From positions 2,842,001 to 2,906,000 of the forward strand of contig NC_010125.1 in NCBI RefSeq assembly GCF_000067045.1: DNA of 64,000 nucleotides, written 5' to 3'. Origin of the DNA: Gluconacetobacter diazotrophicus PA1 5. Its GTDB lineage: Bacteria; Pseudomonadota; Alphaproteobacteria; Acetobacterales; Acetobacteraceae. Below are positions 24,019 to 33,698 of this stretch, in pieces. Below the pieces are notes generated by a model. It saw only the letters and a list, made by a program, of their open reading frames with translations. It searched no databases and was not told the DNA's origin. Positions within the stretch are counted from its first letter, which is position 1; the number at the start of each line of letters is the position of its first letter. The position numbers and the translations under genes were made by a program.

Positions 24019-26388
24019 ATGTCACAGACGCATCAGCCGGGCGACCAGCGCCCATCCTCGCCTGGAACCGTCTGGACGTGTCCGATGCATCCGGAAGTCA
24101 GGGAGACGCAGCCTGGCAAATGCCCGAAATGTGGCATGACGCTTCAGCAGGCGGACGAAACCGGCGCCATGCCGTCGATGCCGGGAATGAACAATCACCA
24201 GATGCGGCATGCTATGACGCGCCACGATCCGGAGCATGCGTCGCCGACTTCAATGAAGGCCGCGCTTCCTTCCGCCGGCTCACATACGATCTGGACCTGC
24301 CCGATGCATCCGCAGATCCGGCGGGACGATCCGGGAAACTGCCCGCTCTGCGGCATGGCGCTTGAGCCGGAGGAACCGGCGGGTCAGTCCGAGGAAAGCC
24401 CCGAACTGAAGGATTTCACGCGGCGCCTGATTGTGGCCGCGGCGCTCGCCGTTCCCCTGCTGATCGTCTCGATGGGCGGAGATGTCGGGCTGCGCCTCCT
24501 TCCGCCCGTTCTTTCGCCCTGGGTTCAACTCGCGCTCACGCTGCCCATCGTCTGCTGGGCGGGACTACCATTCTTCCAGCGTGGCCTCGCCTCGCTGCCT
24601 ACGCTGCACTTCAACATGTTCACCCTGATCATGTTCGGCGTCGGCGCGGCCTTCGGCTACAGCCTTGCCGCGACCTTCGCGCCCAATGTCTTCCCTGCGA
24701 CCTTCCGGACGCCGGATGGCACGCTGCCCGTCTATTACGAGGCGGCGGGCGTCGTGGTGGCGCTGGTGCTGCTCGGCCAGGTGCTGGAACTGCGCGCTCG
24801 TGCGGCGACCGGCAACGCCATCCGTGCGCTGCTGGACCTCACGCCGAAACAGGCGCACCGCATCGGTGCCGACGACAGGGAGCAGGATGTTCCGGTCGAG
24901 GACGTTATGAAGGGCGACCGGTTGCGCGTCCGGCCGGGAGAATCTGTCCCCGTTGACGGCACGGTGCTGGACGGCGCGTCGAGCGTCGATGAATCCATGA
25001 TCACCGGCGAGCCCGCGCCCGTCGAGAAGAAAGCCGGCGATCCGGTGACAGGGGGCACCATCAACGGCACAGGAAGTCTGGAGATCGAGGCGCAGGCGGT
25101 CGGCAGCGACACGATGCTGGCGCGCATCGTCAAGATGGTCGCCTCGGCCCAGCGCTCGCGCGCGCCGATCCAGACCGTCGCAGACCGCGTCTCGGGCTGG
25201 TTCGTGCCGCTGGTGCTTGCTGTCTCTATCGTGACCTTCATCGTCTGGTATGCCGTCGGTCCGGCGCCGCGCTTCGGTCACGCGCTGCTCAACGCGATTT
25301 CGGTACTGATCATCGCCTGCCCCTGCGCGCTGGGTCTGGCGACGCCGATGTCGGTGATGGTCGGCACCGGGCGCGGCGCGCGCGAGGGTGTGCTGGTGCG
25401 CGACGCGGGCGCATTGCAGGCAGTGGACAAGGTGGACACGCTGGTCGTGGACAAGACCGGCACGCTGACTGAAGGGCACCCGAAGCTGATCGCGCTGGAC
25501 GTCGCGGAGGGCTGGCGGGAGGATGAGGTGCTGCGTCCGGCGGCGTCGGTCGAGGCGGAGTCGCAGCATCCGCTGGCGCAGGCCGTGGTCCGGGCGCTGA
25601 AGGAGCGCCACGGCGAACCCGCGCCGGTCGGGGATTTCGCCTCGCAGCCCGGTCTGGGCGTCAGCGGAACGGTGAACGGGCATCAGGTGGTGATCGGCAA
25701 TGCCGAACGGCTGAAGCAGGCGGGGGTCGATACCGCGCCGCTGGAGGCGACGGCCGGGGCGCGGCGTCAGGACGGCGCGGGCGTGATGTTTGTCGCCATC
25801 GATGGCAGGTTGGCCGGGCTGATCGCGGTGGCCGATCCCCTGCGGGCGGATACGAAGGCGGCGCTTGCGGCCCTGCACGCCGATGGGTTGCGCATCGTTA
25901 TGCTCACGGGCGACAATGAGGCGACCGCCGCCGCTGTGGCGAAGGCTGCTGGGAATATTGCCGAAATCCACGCCGGACTGAAGCCGCAGGACAAGGCGGA
26001 CATTATCCGGAGGCTTGAGGCAGCGGGGGCGCATGTGGCGATGACGGGGGATGGCGTGAACGATGCTCCCGCGCTCGCCGCCGCGTCCGTCGGCATTGCC
26101 ATGGGTACGGGAACGGACGTTGCCATCGAGAGCGCGGGGATTACGCTGGCCCATGGCAGTCTCGGCGCGCTGGTTCGTGCCCGGACTCTGGCGCATGACA
26201 CGATGCACAACATCCGGCAGAATCTGGCGTTCTCGTTTCTGTTCAACGGGATCGGCATCCCGGTCGCGGCGGGCGTCCTCTACCCGGTATTCGGGCTTCT
26301 GTTGTCGCCCATGATCGGAGGCGCGGCCATGGCGCTCTCCTCCGTCACGGTCATCACCAACGCGCTGCGGCTTGGAAAAACCCCGTGA
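24019..26388 (+). CDS. copA: Copper-type P1B ATPase with two N-terminal heavy-metal-binding domains (789 aa)
   Basis: Cation pump of the inner membrane. Two short metal-binding modules of the form WTCPMHPE...G.CP.CGM lie at residues about 19-42 and 95-118, separated by a Met/His-rich linker ([18 protein letters not shown]). Then follow the actuator motif ([12 protein letters not shown]), transmembrane CPC ([13 protein letters not shown]), phosphorylation site (DKTGTLTEG), HP motif (ESQHPLAQA) and hinge ([13 protein letters not shown]). CPC with the Met/His-rich linker points to Cu(I) or Ag(I). ATG 24019 gives a start just before the first module. It overlaps the ClC gene by four bases. Confidence 0.93.
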   Translation: MSQTHQPGDQRPSSPGTVWTCPMHPEVRETQPGKCPKCGMTLQQADETGAMPSMPGMNNHQMRHAMTRHDPEHASPTSMKAALPSAGSHTIWTCPMHPQIRRDDPGNCPLCGMALEPEEPAGQSEESPELKDFTRRLIVAAALAVPLLIVSMGGDVGLRLLPPVLSPWVQLALTLPIVCWAGLPFFQRGLASLPTLHFNMFTLIMFGVGAAFGYSLAATFAPNVFPATFRTPDGTLPVYYEAAGVVVALVLLGQVLELRARAATGNAIRALLDLTPKQAHRIGADDREQDVPVEDVMKGDRLRVRPGESVPVDGTVLDGASSVDESMITGEPAPVEKKAGDPVTGGTINGTGSLEIEAQAVGSDTMLARIVKMVASAQRSRAPIQTVADRVSGWFVPLVLAVSIVTFIVWYAVGPAPRFGHALLNAISVLIIACPCALGLATPMSVMVGTGRGAREGVLVRDAGALQAVDKVDTLVVDKTGTLTEGHPKLIALDVAEGWREDEVLRPAASVEAESQHPLAQAVVRALKERHGEPAPVGDFASQPGLGVSGTVNGHQVVIGNAERLKQAGVDTAPLEATAGARRQDGAGVMFVAIDGRLAGLIAVADPLRADTKAALAALHADGLRIVMLTGDNEATAAAVAKAAGNIAEIHAGLKPQDKADIIRRLEAAGAHVAMTGDGVNDAPALAAASVGIAMGTGTDVAIESAGITLAHGSLGALVRARTLAHDTMHNIRQNLAFSFLFNGIGIPVAAGVLYPVFGLLLSPMIGGAAMALSSVTVITNALRLGKTP

Positions 26389-27680
26389 TACAAACGCCTG
26401 AAAACGATCCTCCCTGCGGCCTGACGGTTCTTTCGTTGCTGTCGATCCTGACGGGCCTCGTCGCGGGCGTGATCTGCGGATCGTTCCGGCTGCTCCTCGA
26501 ATGGTCTGACGGGTTGCGCACGGCGTTCGCTCTTGGTCCGTGGCACGGCTTTCCGGCCGGCCTGCTCCTGATTCTGGCATCGAGCCTTGCCTCCTTCCTT
26601 GCGGCGCTGATGGTGCGGCGGCTGGCCCCGCTCGCCTCTGGCAGCGGTATTCCGCATGTCGAGGCTGTCCTGGCCGGATCGACCACGCCCGCTTCGGCTG
26701 GTCTGATACCTGTGAAATTCGTCGGTGGTTTGCTTGCGATTGGTGGCGGGCTGGCACTCGGGCGCGAAGGACCGAGCGTGCAGATGGGGGCAACGGCTGC
26801 GAACACAATCGGCCGCGTGCTCCGGCTCGGCCGGTCGGACTGTCGGGTCTTGCTGGCGGCGGGCGCCGGGGCGGGTCTCGCGACCGCGTTCAACGCGCCG
26901 GGGGCAGGGGCCATCTTCGTTCTGGAAGAACTCGTCGGCCGCTTCGAAGCCCGCACTGTCTGCTCGGCACTGGGAGCCTCCGTCTCCGCCATTCTCGTGG
27001 CCCGCGCCATGCTGGGTGGGAACCCGGATTTCATGGTCTCTGTAGCGCCCGCAGTGATCGACGTTTCGACCCAGCTCCTGTTTCTGCTGACCGGGCTCGC
27101 GATGGGTGTCCTCTCCGTCCTGTATAACCGGACTGTCCTTACAACACTGCGGTTCGCGGAAGGTCTGCCGGTCGGAGTGGAGACGCGCGCGGCGCTGATC
27201 GGCGCTCTGGCAGGCGTCGTCGTCTGGCTGACCCCGCATCTGGCGGGAGGCGGAGACTGGCTGACGCAAAGCGCGATCAATGGCACCATCGCATGGTCGG
27301 TCATCTCGGGGCTGTTCGTCTTGCGTCTGGCTCTGGGAGCGCTCTCCTATGCGGCCGCGACGCCGGGCGGCCTGTTTGCGCCCATGCTGGCGCTCGGCGC
27401 ACTTGCCGGGCTCGGCTGCGGCGATATCGCACATGTGCTTGAACCGCGTCTGGCGGGCGATACCGCTCCCTTCGTTATTGTCGGAATGGCCGCGATGTTC
27501 GCTGGGTCCGTCCGTGCGCCCCTGACGGGAATCATTCTCGTCACGGAGATGACCAATGCGACCAGCCTGCTGCTGCCGCTTCTCTCCGGGAGCTTCGCCG
27601 CGATGCTAGTCGCGGACGGCATGCAGGAGGCGCCTATCTACGAAGCCCTCCGCAACCGGGCCGCCGTCGCCAAACGCTAA
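26385..27680 (+). CDS. clcA: ClC-family chloride channel/antiporter (431 aa)
   Basis: Multi-helix ClC protein with the three selectivity motifs: [22 protein letters not shown] (with the gating glutamate) and a [14 protein letters not shown] segment (GGLFAP). Length fits bacterial ClC exchangers. It begins with GTG 26385, overlapping the copA stop as GTGA, so the two are translationally coupled. Charge or pH compensation for metal-ion export is a reasonable but unproven reason for the pairing. Confidence 0.92.
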   Translation: MIQTPENDPPCGLTVLSLLSILTGLVAGVICGSFRLLLEWSDGLRTAFALGPWHGFPAGLLLILASSLASFLAALMVRRLAPLASGSGIPHVEAVLAGSTTPASAGLIPVKFVGGLLAIGGGLALGREGPSVQMGATAANTIGRVLRLGRSDCRVLLAAGAGAGLATAFNAPGAGAIFVLEELVGRFEARTVCSALGASVSAILVARAMLGGNPDFMVSVAPAVIDVSTQLLFLLTGLAMGVLSVLYNRTVLTTLRFAEGLPVGVETRAALIGALAGVVVWLTPHLAGGGDWLTQSAINGTIAWSVISGLFVLRLALGALSYAAATPGGLFAPMLALGALAGLGCGDIAHVLEPRLAGDTAPFVIVGMAAMFAGSVRAPLTGIILVTEMTNATSLLLPLLSGSFAAMLVADGMQEAPIYEALRNRAAVAKR

Positions 27681-27905
27681 CTGGGCGAGCGGTACATCTT
27701 GCTCTCGGTTCGAACGACGAGTGATTCTGTGGACCGTCATCACTGCGCGTGCCAACCGCCGCCGGGTGTTCTATGATCAACACGCGTATCTTTAAATGAA
27801 CGTCGCTTGAGACCAGTAGAAGACATTCCGCTAGCCCCTGCTTATTGGACGGCGCAACACACATGTGCGGCGTCGCGAAGCAGGCAAAATCTCGACGCGG
27901 GCGAT

Positions 27906-28487
27906 CTAGGAAACCGATGGTCGCGAGCCCGCGATGAGGATATCGACCAAGCGTTTTGCACTACTTTCCCACCCGGGACCGGCCGCGAAATTCGACACGC
28001 CCGCCAGCGCCCGCAGCAGATCCAGCGGTTCAATATCGTCGCGTAGGTCTCCTGCAGCGACGGCAGTCGACACTAGGTCGTTGGCTGCGGCTTTGAGAAT
28101 ATCGCCCGATTGCGCATAGAGGGCTCCCGTGCCGCTCACCAGTCCGTTGAGTGCCGGGGCTATGACCTGCTTGGCAGCGATGTAATCCACGAACAGTCGC
28201 ATCCATGCGCGAAGCGCCTCCACTGGAGGATGTTGCGCAGCCAAAACAGGAGCCGCTTCGGCAAGGCGGTCCAGTTCAACGCGATAAACCGCCTCGATGA
28301 GAGCGTCGCGGCTGGGAAAATGACGATAGAGCGTGCCAATCCCCACGCCCGCGCGGCGTGCGACTTCATCCAAAGCGATGTCGACTTCACCCATCATAAA
28401 CGCGGCTTTGGCCACTGCCAGGAGATGTTCCCTATTGCGCTGACCGTCGCTGCGCGGTCGACGGCGAGGCTTTTTCACGTCGGTCAC
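27906..28487 (-). CDS. TetR-family transcriptional regulator (193 aa)
   Basis: Helix-turn-helix (NREHLLAVAKAAFMMGEVDIALDEVARRAGVGIGTLYRHFPSRDALIEAVY) followed by a ligand domain of the type seen with SDR genes. It diverges from the SDR at 28610. Two inverted repeats in the 122-bp gap are candidate operators. Confidence 0.9.
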   Translation of the reverse strand: MTDVKKPRRRPRSDGQRNREHLLAVAKAAFMMGEVDIALDEVARRAGVGIGTLYRHFPSRDALIEAVYRVELDRLAEAAPVLAAQHPPVEALRAWMRLFVDYIAAKQVIAPALNGLVSGTGALYAQSGDILKAAANDLVSTAVAAGDLRDDIEPLDLLRALAGVSNFAAGPGWESSAKRLVDILIAGSRPSVS

Positions 28488-28505
28488 CGGACCCCCTCTT
28501 GTTAA

Positions 28506-28546
28506 ACGGAGTTATCCTCCGTATATATCAAACGGAGCGATGCTCC
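28506..28546. promoter_or_regulatory. Candidate TetR operators between divergent genes
   Basis: ACGGAG-N5-CTCCGT (28506-28522) and GGAGC-GAT-GCTCC (28534-28546), both containing a CGGAG half-site. They sit between the TetR gene and the SDR gene. Confidence 0.6.
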
Positions 28547-28609
28547 ACATAGAGCCAATGTTGCCATATCGGCAAGAAGTGCCCGCACCGTTCCAAGGGA
28601 GTTCTACCC

Positions 28610-29590
28610 ATGACTCAGATCTTTGACGCGACCTCGACGACCGACGATGTTCTCTCCGGCATATCCCTGAAAGGCAAGCGCGTTCTCGTGACCGGCGTTT
28701 CCGCCGGACTGGGCATTGAAACGGCCCGGGCACTGGCAGGTCATGGCGCGCATATCGTGGGCGCGGCGCGCGATCTTGCGAAAGCGGAACGCGCAACCGA
28801 TCAGGTTCGCGTGGCCGCGTCGCAAGGAGGCGGAGCGTTCGAACTCACCGCGCTCGACCTTGCGGATCTGGCAAGTGTGCGTGCCTGCGCCGACCGTCTG
28901 AATGCGCAAGGCACGCCCTTCGACCTGGTCATCGCCAACGCGGGCGTGATGGCGACACCATTCGGGCATACGAAGGACGGGTTCGAGACGCAGTTTGGCA
29001 CCAACCATCTGGGACATTTCGTTCTGGTCAACCGAATTGCCGGACTACTGCGCGACGGCGCACGACTGGTCAATGTGTCCTCGGCCGGACATCGCTTCGC
29101 CGATGTCGATCTCGACGATCCGAATTTCGAGCACACGCCGTACGTGCCGTTCGTGGCCTATGGACGTTCCAAGACCGCCAATATTCTCTTCGCCGTTGCC
29201 TTCGATGCGCGGCATCGCGCACGGGGCGTGCGGGCGACGGCGGTTCACCCCGGTGGGATTGTGACGGAACTGGCGCGGCACATGGCACCCGGGGAGATCG
29301 AAGCCATGTTGGACCAGATCAACAAGCAGGCCACCGCCGAGGGCCAGAAGCCGTTCCAGTTCAAGAGCATTCCGCAGGGGGCTGCAACCTCGGTCTGGGC
29401 CGGCGTCGTGGCTGAAGCCGGTGCGGTAGGCGCTCATTACTGCGAGGATTGCCACGTCAGTGATGTCGTGCCGAACGACCAGCCGATCAGTCTGGTCAAC
29501 GCGGGCGTACGCGCCTACGCTCTTGATCCGGCACACGCCGAAGCCCTGTGGACAAAAAGCGAGGAGATGGTCGGCGAACGCTTCGCATGA
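28610..29590 (+). CDS. SDR-family oxidoreductase (326 aa)
   Basis: Rossmann-fold dehydrogenase with TGVSAGLGIETARALAGHG (cofactor loop), IANAGVMATPFG, and the catalytic YGRSKTANILFAVAFDAR. It belongs to the longer, retinol-dehydrogenase/WW-oxidoreductase-like group (about 320 residues). The substrate is unknown. It is under divergent control with the TetR gene. Confidence 0.88.
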   Translation: MTQIFDATSTTDDVLSGISLKGKRVLVTGVSAGLGIETARALAGHGAHIVGAARDLAKAERATDQVRVAASQGGGAFELTALDLADLASVRACADRLNAQGTPFDLVIANAGVMATPFGHTKDGFETQFGTNHLGHFVLVNRIAGLLRDGARLVNVSSAGHRFADVDLDDPNFEHTPYVPFVAYGRSKTANILFAVAFDARHRARGVRATAVHPGGIVTELARHMAPGEIEAMLDQINKQATAEGQKPFQFKSIPQGAATSVWAGVVAEAGAVGAHYCEDCHVSDVVPNDQPISLVNAGVRAYALDPAHAEALWTKSEEMVGERFA

Positions 29591-29683
29591 CACGATCGCG
29601 CGAACAGCGCTTCGATACAGGGCAAGCTCGCAGATTGGCCCAGGGCGCCGACGGCCAACACACGCCGTCGGGCCCACCTATCC

Positions 29684-30817
29684 ATGAGGATATCCATACT
29701 GGTGCGCGTTATCGTTTTCGGCCTGCTCCTGTCGATCGTAATTCTGAACTGGTTGTGGCCACTCCCTCTTCCGATCGCTGTGAAACTCCTGGCGTCCGTC
29801 TTCGTCATCGTGGCGTCGCAATACCAGTTCTGGAGCAGGCTCTCTTCAGGCTCGGTGTTCGCGCCTGAATTTCCGCGACCGCTCATCATCCTGTTCAATT
29901 GGGCAGTCGGGACAATTCTGTTTCTCACGCTGCTGCAGCTCGCGCTTGATCTCGGCGCGCTGGTGATCGCGCTGGTCGAGTGGCAACCGGTTTTTATCGG
30001 CACGCCGGCCCGGGTTGTCGTGGGCGCACTGGCCGGGCTGCTTGCCGCCATCGGCGTCGCGAACGCGCTGCGGGTACCCCTCGTCAGGGACGTGACCGTC
30101 GGCATACGCGGTTTGTCCGCGCAATTCGACGGATATCGGCTGCTCCAGTTGAGCGATCTGCATATCACGCGGCTCTTCTCTGCTAAGTGGGCCGCTCGTG
30201 TCGTGGAGCGGGCGAACGCGGCGAGCGCCGACCTGATTGTCGTGACGGGGGATTTCATCGACGGGTCGGTAGAGATGCGCCGTGCCGACGTCGCACCGCT
30301 CGCAGCCCTGCATGCGCCCGATGGCGTACTGGCCGCTCCGGGCAACCATGAATATTTCTTCGATTACGCTGCCTGGATACGGAACCTGTCGGCACTGGGT
30401 TTCGATATGCTGGAAAACCAGCACAAGGTTATAACGCGCGAAACTGCTCATCTGGTGATCGCGGGTGTAACGGATCGCTCGGCGCGTCGACACGGTGAGA
30501 TGGAGCCGGATTTCGACGCCGCGCTGTCAGGCGCGCCGACACATGCACCGGTCGTGCTGCTCGATCATCAGCCCGGCGACGCCCGGGCCGCGGCGGCGCG
30601 TGGGGTCGCGCTTCAGCTCTCGGGTCATACGCATGGCGGGATGATCCGTGGCCTCGACCGGCTCGTCGCGCGTGGCAATAACGGCTTTGTCTCCGGGCGC
30701 TACCAGGTGGGCGGCATGACGCTGTATGTCAGTAACGGGACCGGCCTATGGCCCGGCTTTGCGCTTCGACTGGGCGTGCCAGCCGAAATCACACAGTTTC
30801 ATCTGCGGGCCGAATAG
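29684..30817 (+). CDS. Membrane-anchored metallophosphoesterase (377 aa)
   Basis: Three to four N-terminal transmembrane segments (residues about 5-130) followed by a calcineurin-like phosphoesterase domain: LLQLSDLHITRLF, LIVVTGDFIDGS, APGNHEYFFD, LSGHTHGGMI. Related to the YkuE/YaeI type, which in some species acts on lipid A precursors or cell-envelope substrates. It begins 93 bp after the SDR gene and may be co-transcribed with it. Confidence 0.87.
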   Translation: MRISILVRVIVFGLLLSIVILNWLWPLPLPIAVKLLASVFVIVASQYQFWSRLSSGSVFAPEFPRPLIILFNWAVGTILFLTLLQLALDLGALVIALVEWQPVFIGTPARVVVGALAGLLAAIGVANALRVPLVRDVTVGIRGLSAQFDGYRLLQLSDLHITRLFSAKWAARVVERANAASADLIVVTGDFIDGSVEMRRADVAPLAALHAPDGVLAAPGNHEYFFDYAAWIRNLSALGFDMLENQHKVITRETAHLVIAGVTDRSARRHGEMEPDFDAALSGAPTHAPVVLLDHQPGDARAAAARGVALQLSGHTHGGMIRGLDRLVARGNNGFVSGRYQVGGMTLYVSNGTGLWPGFALRLGVPAEITQFHLRAE

Positions 30818-30842
30818 GGGGCGAGGCCCGGCCCGTGCGCAC

Positions 30843-31442
30843 TCATGGCTCCTTCTTGAACACATCCTGGAAAATGAGCGGTCCCCAAACGCGACCGCGT
30901 GCATGCACCAGCGTGCCGCCTTCGTTGAGTTTCCCCAGATTAATCGGAGCGAACCCGAGTTCCCTGGCCAGCGTCGCGACGGGAGCGGTCGCACCCTCGT
31001 CGTCGCTCGACAGAAAGACGACCCGGTGCCCACCCTCGACGACCGGGTCGGTGGCCAGGGTGGTGGCAATCAGGTGATTGAACGCTTTTACAAACCTGCC
31101 ACCAGTGAATGCCTTTGCGGCGAAGACAGAGGACAGGAGGCCATCCATTTCCTCAAGGGGAGCAAGCGAGTTCATCGCGTCGACGATTGTCTTGCCTGTC
31201 CAGTCCGGCAGGGCCTTCGCAACTTCGCCGTGCTGCTCAAACGGAACCGCCAGGATGATCGTGTCGGTCTCGAGCGCCTCCCGCAACGACTTCGCGAGGA
31301 TCGTGGGTCCAATTGCCTGAGCCTGTGGCGCCAACGCCTCGGGCGGACGACGGCTCGCGACGGTGACGTCGATGTTCTTGCGGGCGAAGGCATGAGCGAG
31401 GGCTTGGCCAATCCTGCCAAAACCGATGATTGCGTAGCTCAT
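30843..31442 (-). CDS. NADP-binding oxidoreductase, F420-reductase-like (199 aa)
   Basis: N-terminal dinucleotide-binding loop (MSYAIIGFGRIGQALAHAFARKNIDVTVASRRP), then ILAVPFEQHGEVAKALPDWTGKTIVDAMN and KAFNHLIATTLATDP, as in the 'NADPH-dependent F420 reductase' superfamily (COG2085), which in proteobacteria usually works without F420. Enzymatic role unknown. It lies 88 bp downstream of the SDR gene at 31531 on the same strand. Confidence 0.82.
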   Translation of the reverse strand: MSYAIIGFGRIGQALAHAFARKNIDVTVASRRPPEALAPQAQAIGPTILAKSLREALETDTIILAVPFEQHGEVAKALPDWTGKTIVDAMNSLAPLEEMDGLLSSVFAAKAFTGGRFVKAFNHLIATTLATDPVVEGGHRVVFLSSDDEGATAPVATLARELGFAPINLGKLNEGGTLVHARGRVWGPLIFQDVFKKEP

Positions 31443-31530
31443 TGGCGTGTTTCCAATCTTTATTCACGGCGATATCGCAGAGAGCGGGAAATGTTCAGCA
31501 ACGAACGCGTCCCGTCCTCCGATAGTGGGT

Positions 31531-32265
31531 TCAGATGGCCGAGAAGCCGCCGTCGACACAGAGTTCCATTCCGTTCACGAAACTGGAATCGTCTGAAGCA
31601 AGAAACAGCGCGGCTGCCGCGATTTCCTCGGGACGACCCATCGTTCCCCGCGGGATCAGGGATTCGAACATCTGCTTTGCTTCCGCGGTGAGAACCTGGT
31701 CCTGCATCGGTGTGGCGATCGGCCCCGGGTGCAGCACGTTCACCCGGATGTTCCGGTCCTTCAGTTCGTTGAGCCACCCACGTGCGAAGGCATGCAGCGT
31801 CGCCTTGCTCGCCGCGTACACGCTGTAACCGGGAAAACCTTTGATCGAGGCAACCGATCCGGTCATGAAGATCGACCCGCCATCGTTGAACAGCGGTAAC
31901 GCCTTCTGGACCGTGAACAGCGTACCGCGTGCATTTAGATTGAAGGTCGCATCGAAATGCTGCTCGGTAATCTCGCCCAGTAGGGCCGCTTCGCCGGTGC
32001 CCGCGCTCGCATACAGGACGTCGATCCTGCCCTTTTCCCGCTTGACCGTATCGAACAGACGGTCGAGGTCGTCGAGGTTGGCCGCGTCACCGCGTACGCC
32101 GGTCACGTTCCGGCCAATTAGCTTGACGGCCTCGTCCAGCGTCTCCTGTCGTCGTCCGGTGATGAACACATAGGCGCCTTCTTCAACGAACCGCCGGGCG
32201 CTCGCCAGCGCCATGCCGCTCGATCCACCTGTGATGACGGCAACCTTGCCCTCAAGCTTTCCCAT
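31531..32265 (-). CDS. SDR-family oxidoreductase (244 aa)
   Basis: Classical SDR: TGGSSGMALASARRFVEEGA, YASAGTGEAALL in the NAG region, catalytic YSVYAASKATLHAFARGW, and the C-terminal NGMELCVDGGFSAI. Substrate unknown. It diverges from a LysR gene at 32541 and shares the intergenic region with a LysR-type inverted repeat. Confidence 0.9.
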   Translation of the reverse strand: MGKLEGKVAVITGGSSGMALASARRFVEEGAYVFITGRRQETLDEAVKLIGRNVTGVRGDAANLDDLDRLFDTVKREKGRIDVLYASAGTGEAALLGEITEQHFDATFNLNARGTLFTVQKALPLFNDGGSIFMTGSVASIKGFPGYSVYAASKATLHAFARGWLNELKDRNIRVNVLHPGPIATPMQDQVLTAEAKQMFESLIPRGTMGRPEEIAAAALFLASDDSSFVNGMELCVDGGFSAI

Positions 32266-32349
32266 GATTTTTCCCTTCAGACTTCATCTTTGATCGTTCG
32301 GGGAGGTTCCCGATGGTCTCAACATGGGCCGGCCGAGGGCAGGCGTTGA

Positions 32350-32365
32350 GTGCGAAAGTGCGCAC
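32350..32365. promoter_or_regulatory. Candidate LysR operator between SDR and LysR genes
   Basis: GTGCG-N6-CGCAC (32350-32365), with a second GTGCGAAA direct repeat 23 bp downstream (32373-32380). Position between divergent genes fits a LysR activation site. Confidence 0.5.
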
Positions 32366-32540
32366 ATCGGTGGTGCGAAATCGATCCGGCCGGACGATTG
32401 ACGTCGGTCGAACGATCGGTAGTCGCCTCTTGAAAGCCGAGGAAAATTAATCGCTATACGCTATGATGACGGCGCGTCATGTCGCACGATGTGGCGGATA
32501 TGGGCTTTGGAAGGCGCACCGTGCGGTGCCGGAGTGCACC

Positions 32541-33437
32541 ATGATCGATTGGGACGATGTTCGCTACTTCCTGGCCGTCGCGCGCGGTGGCTCGGTGCGG
32601 GCTGCCGCCGGGCATCTGGGGGTAAACCATTCAACCGTGTTACGGCGGATCGCTCAGCTTGAAGAGAGGCTCGGGACGCACATGTTCGAAAAGCTGCCTA
32701 CGGGCTATCGCCTGACGGCGGCGGGCGAGGAGATCCTCGAGTTCGCGAACCAGATGGAAGCGTCGTCGCACCAACTGGAAACGCGCGTTTTCGGTCGCGA
32801 CCAGAGCGTGCGCGGGCTTTTGCGCGTGACGCTGCCTCCGTTCCTCGCGACACATCTGCTGATGCCGGATCTTGCTGATTTTTCCCGCATGCATCCGGAT
32901 ATCGAGATGGAGATCCTGCCGACCGGCGCGGTCGCGAACCTGACGAACCGGGAAGCCGACGTTGCGATCCGTATCGTGCTGGACCGGGAAACACTGCCGC
33001 CCAATCTTCACGGCCTGCCAGGCCCCGAATTGTCCAGCGGCATCTATATGGCACGCGATCGCCTGACCGCGTGGCGTGCCGGTGTGGCCGATCCTGTCCG
33101 CTGGATCGTCATAAACACTGATGGACTTCCGGGTTGGGCCCGCGAAGGAGAGATTCACACGACAGGGGCTCCGTTCAGGACGCCGGACGCTGAAACGCAG
33201 ATCGTCGCAACGCGGCAAGGGATCGGGATGACGAAACTGCCGTGCTTCGTCGGCGATGCCGATCCGCTGCTGGCGAGAGTCCCCGGCACCAAGTTGCACG
33301 GACACGGAACGCTCTGGTTTCTCACACAGGGAGAGGCACGCAAGACGAAGCGTGTAAGGCTCTTTACCGAGTTCGTATCTCGAAGGCTCGGTACCCATGC
33401 GGAGCTTCTCGCAGGGCGGTCCGTATCGCCCGAATGA
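32541..33437 (+). CDS. LysR-family transcriptional regulator (298 aa)
   Basis: Winged-helix N-terminus (DWDDVRYFLAVARGGSVRAAAGHLGVNHSTVLRRIAQLEERLGTHMFEKLPTGY) and LysR effector domain. The ATG at 32541 (MIDWDDVRYFL) fits the family start better than the in-frame ATG at 32463. Probable activator of the divergent SDR gene and the dinucleotide-binding gene downstream of it. Confidence 0.9.
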   Translation: MIDWDDVRYFLAVARGGSVRAAAGHLGVNHSTVLRRIAQLEERLGTHMFEKLPTGYRLTAAGEEILEFANQMEASSHQLETRVFGRDQSVRGLLRVTLPPFLATHLLMPDLADFSRMHPDIEMEILPTGAVANLTNREADVAIRIVLDRETLPPNLHGLPGPELSSGIYMARDRLTAWRAGVADPVRWIVINTDGLPGWAREGEIHTTGAPFRTPDAETQIVATRQGIGMTKLPCFVGDADPLLARVPGTKLHGHGTLWFLTQGEARKTKRVRLFTEFVSRRLGTHAELLAGRSVSPE

Positions 33438-33698
33438 CACACTATGGGCGGTTACGATCGGCTACTATGATGTATGCCCCTCACGGAATGACAGGCTGTC
33501 TTTCTCACCCAAACCCAACTTTCTGGTTTCTTCCAATCGTTATCGTGATTTCGGCGAGGCGGCGGCCTCGCCGTGTTCCGGAACGAGGGGCACGGTGTCT
33601 CTGCGGTTAAACGGGATCCCGCGTGGGAAGTGGTGATCAGAGGAAGAGGGCGGCTTCGCCTTTGGTGCCGAATACCCGGCATCAGAGGAGAGTTTTCC

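Noticed and set aside
24565-26808. 747-codon minus-strand ORF opposite copA/clcA
   Set aside because: Arg/His-rich translation without any family features; it is the antisense shadow of two clearly real genes in GC-rich DNA.
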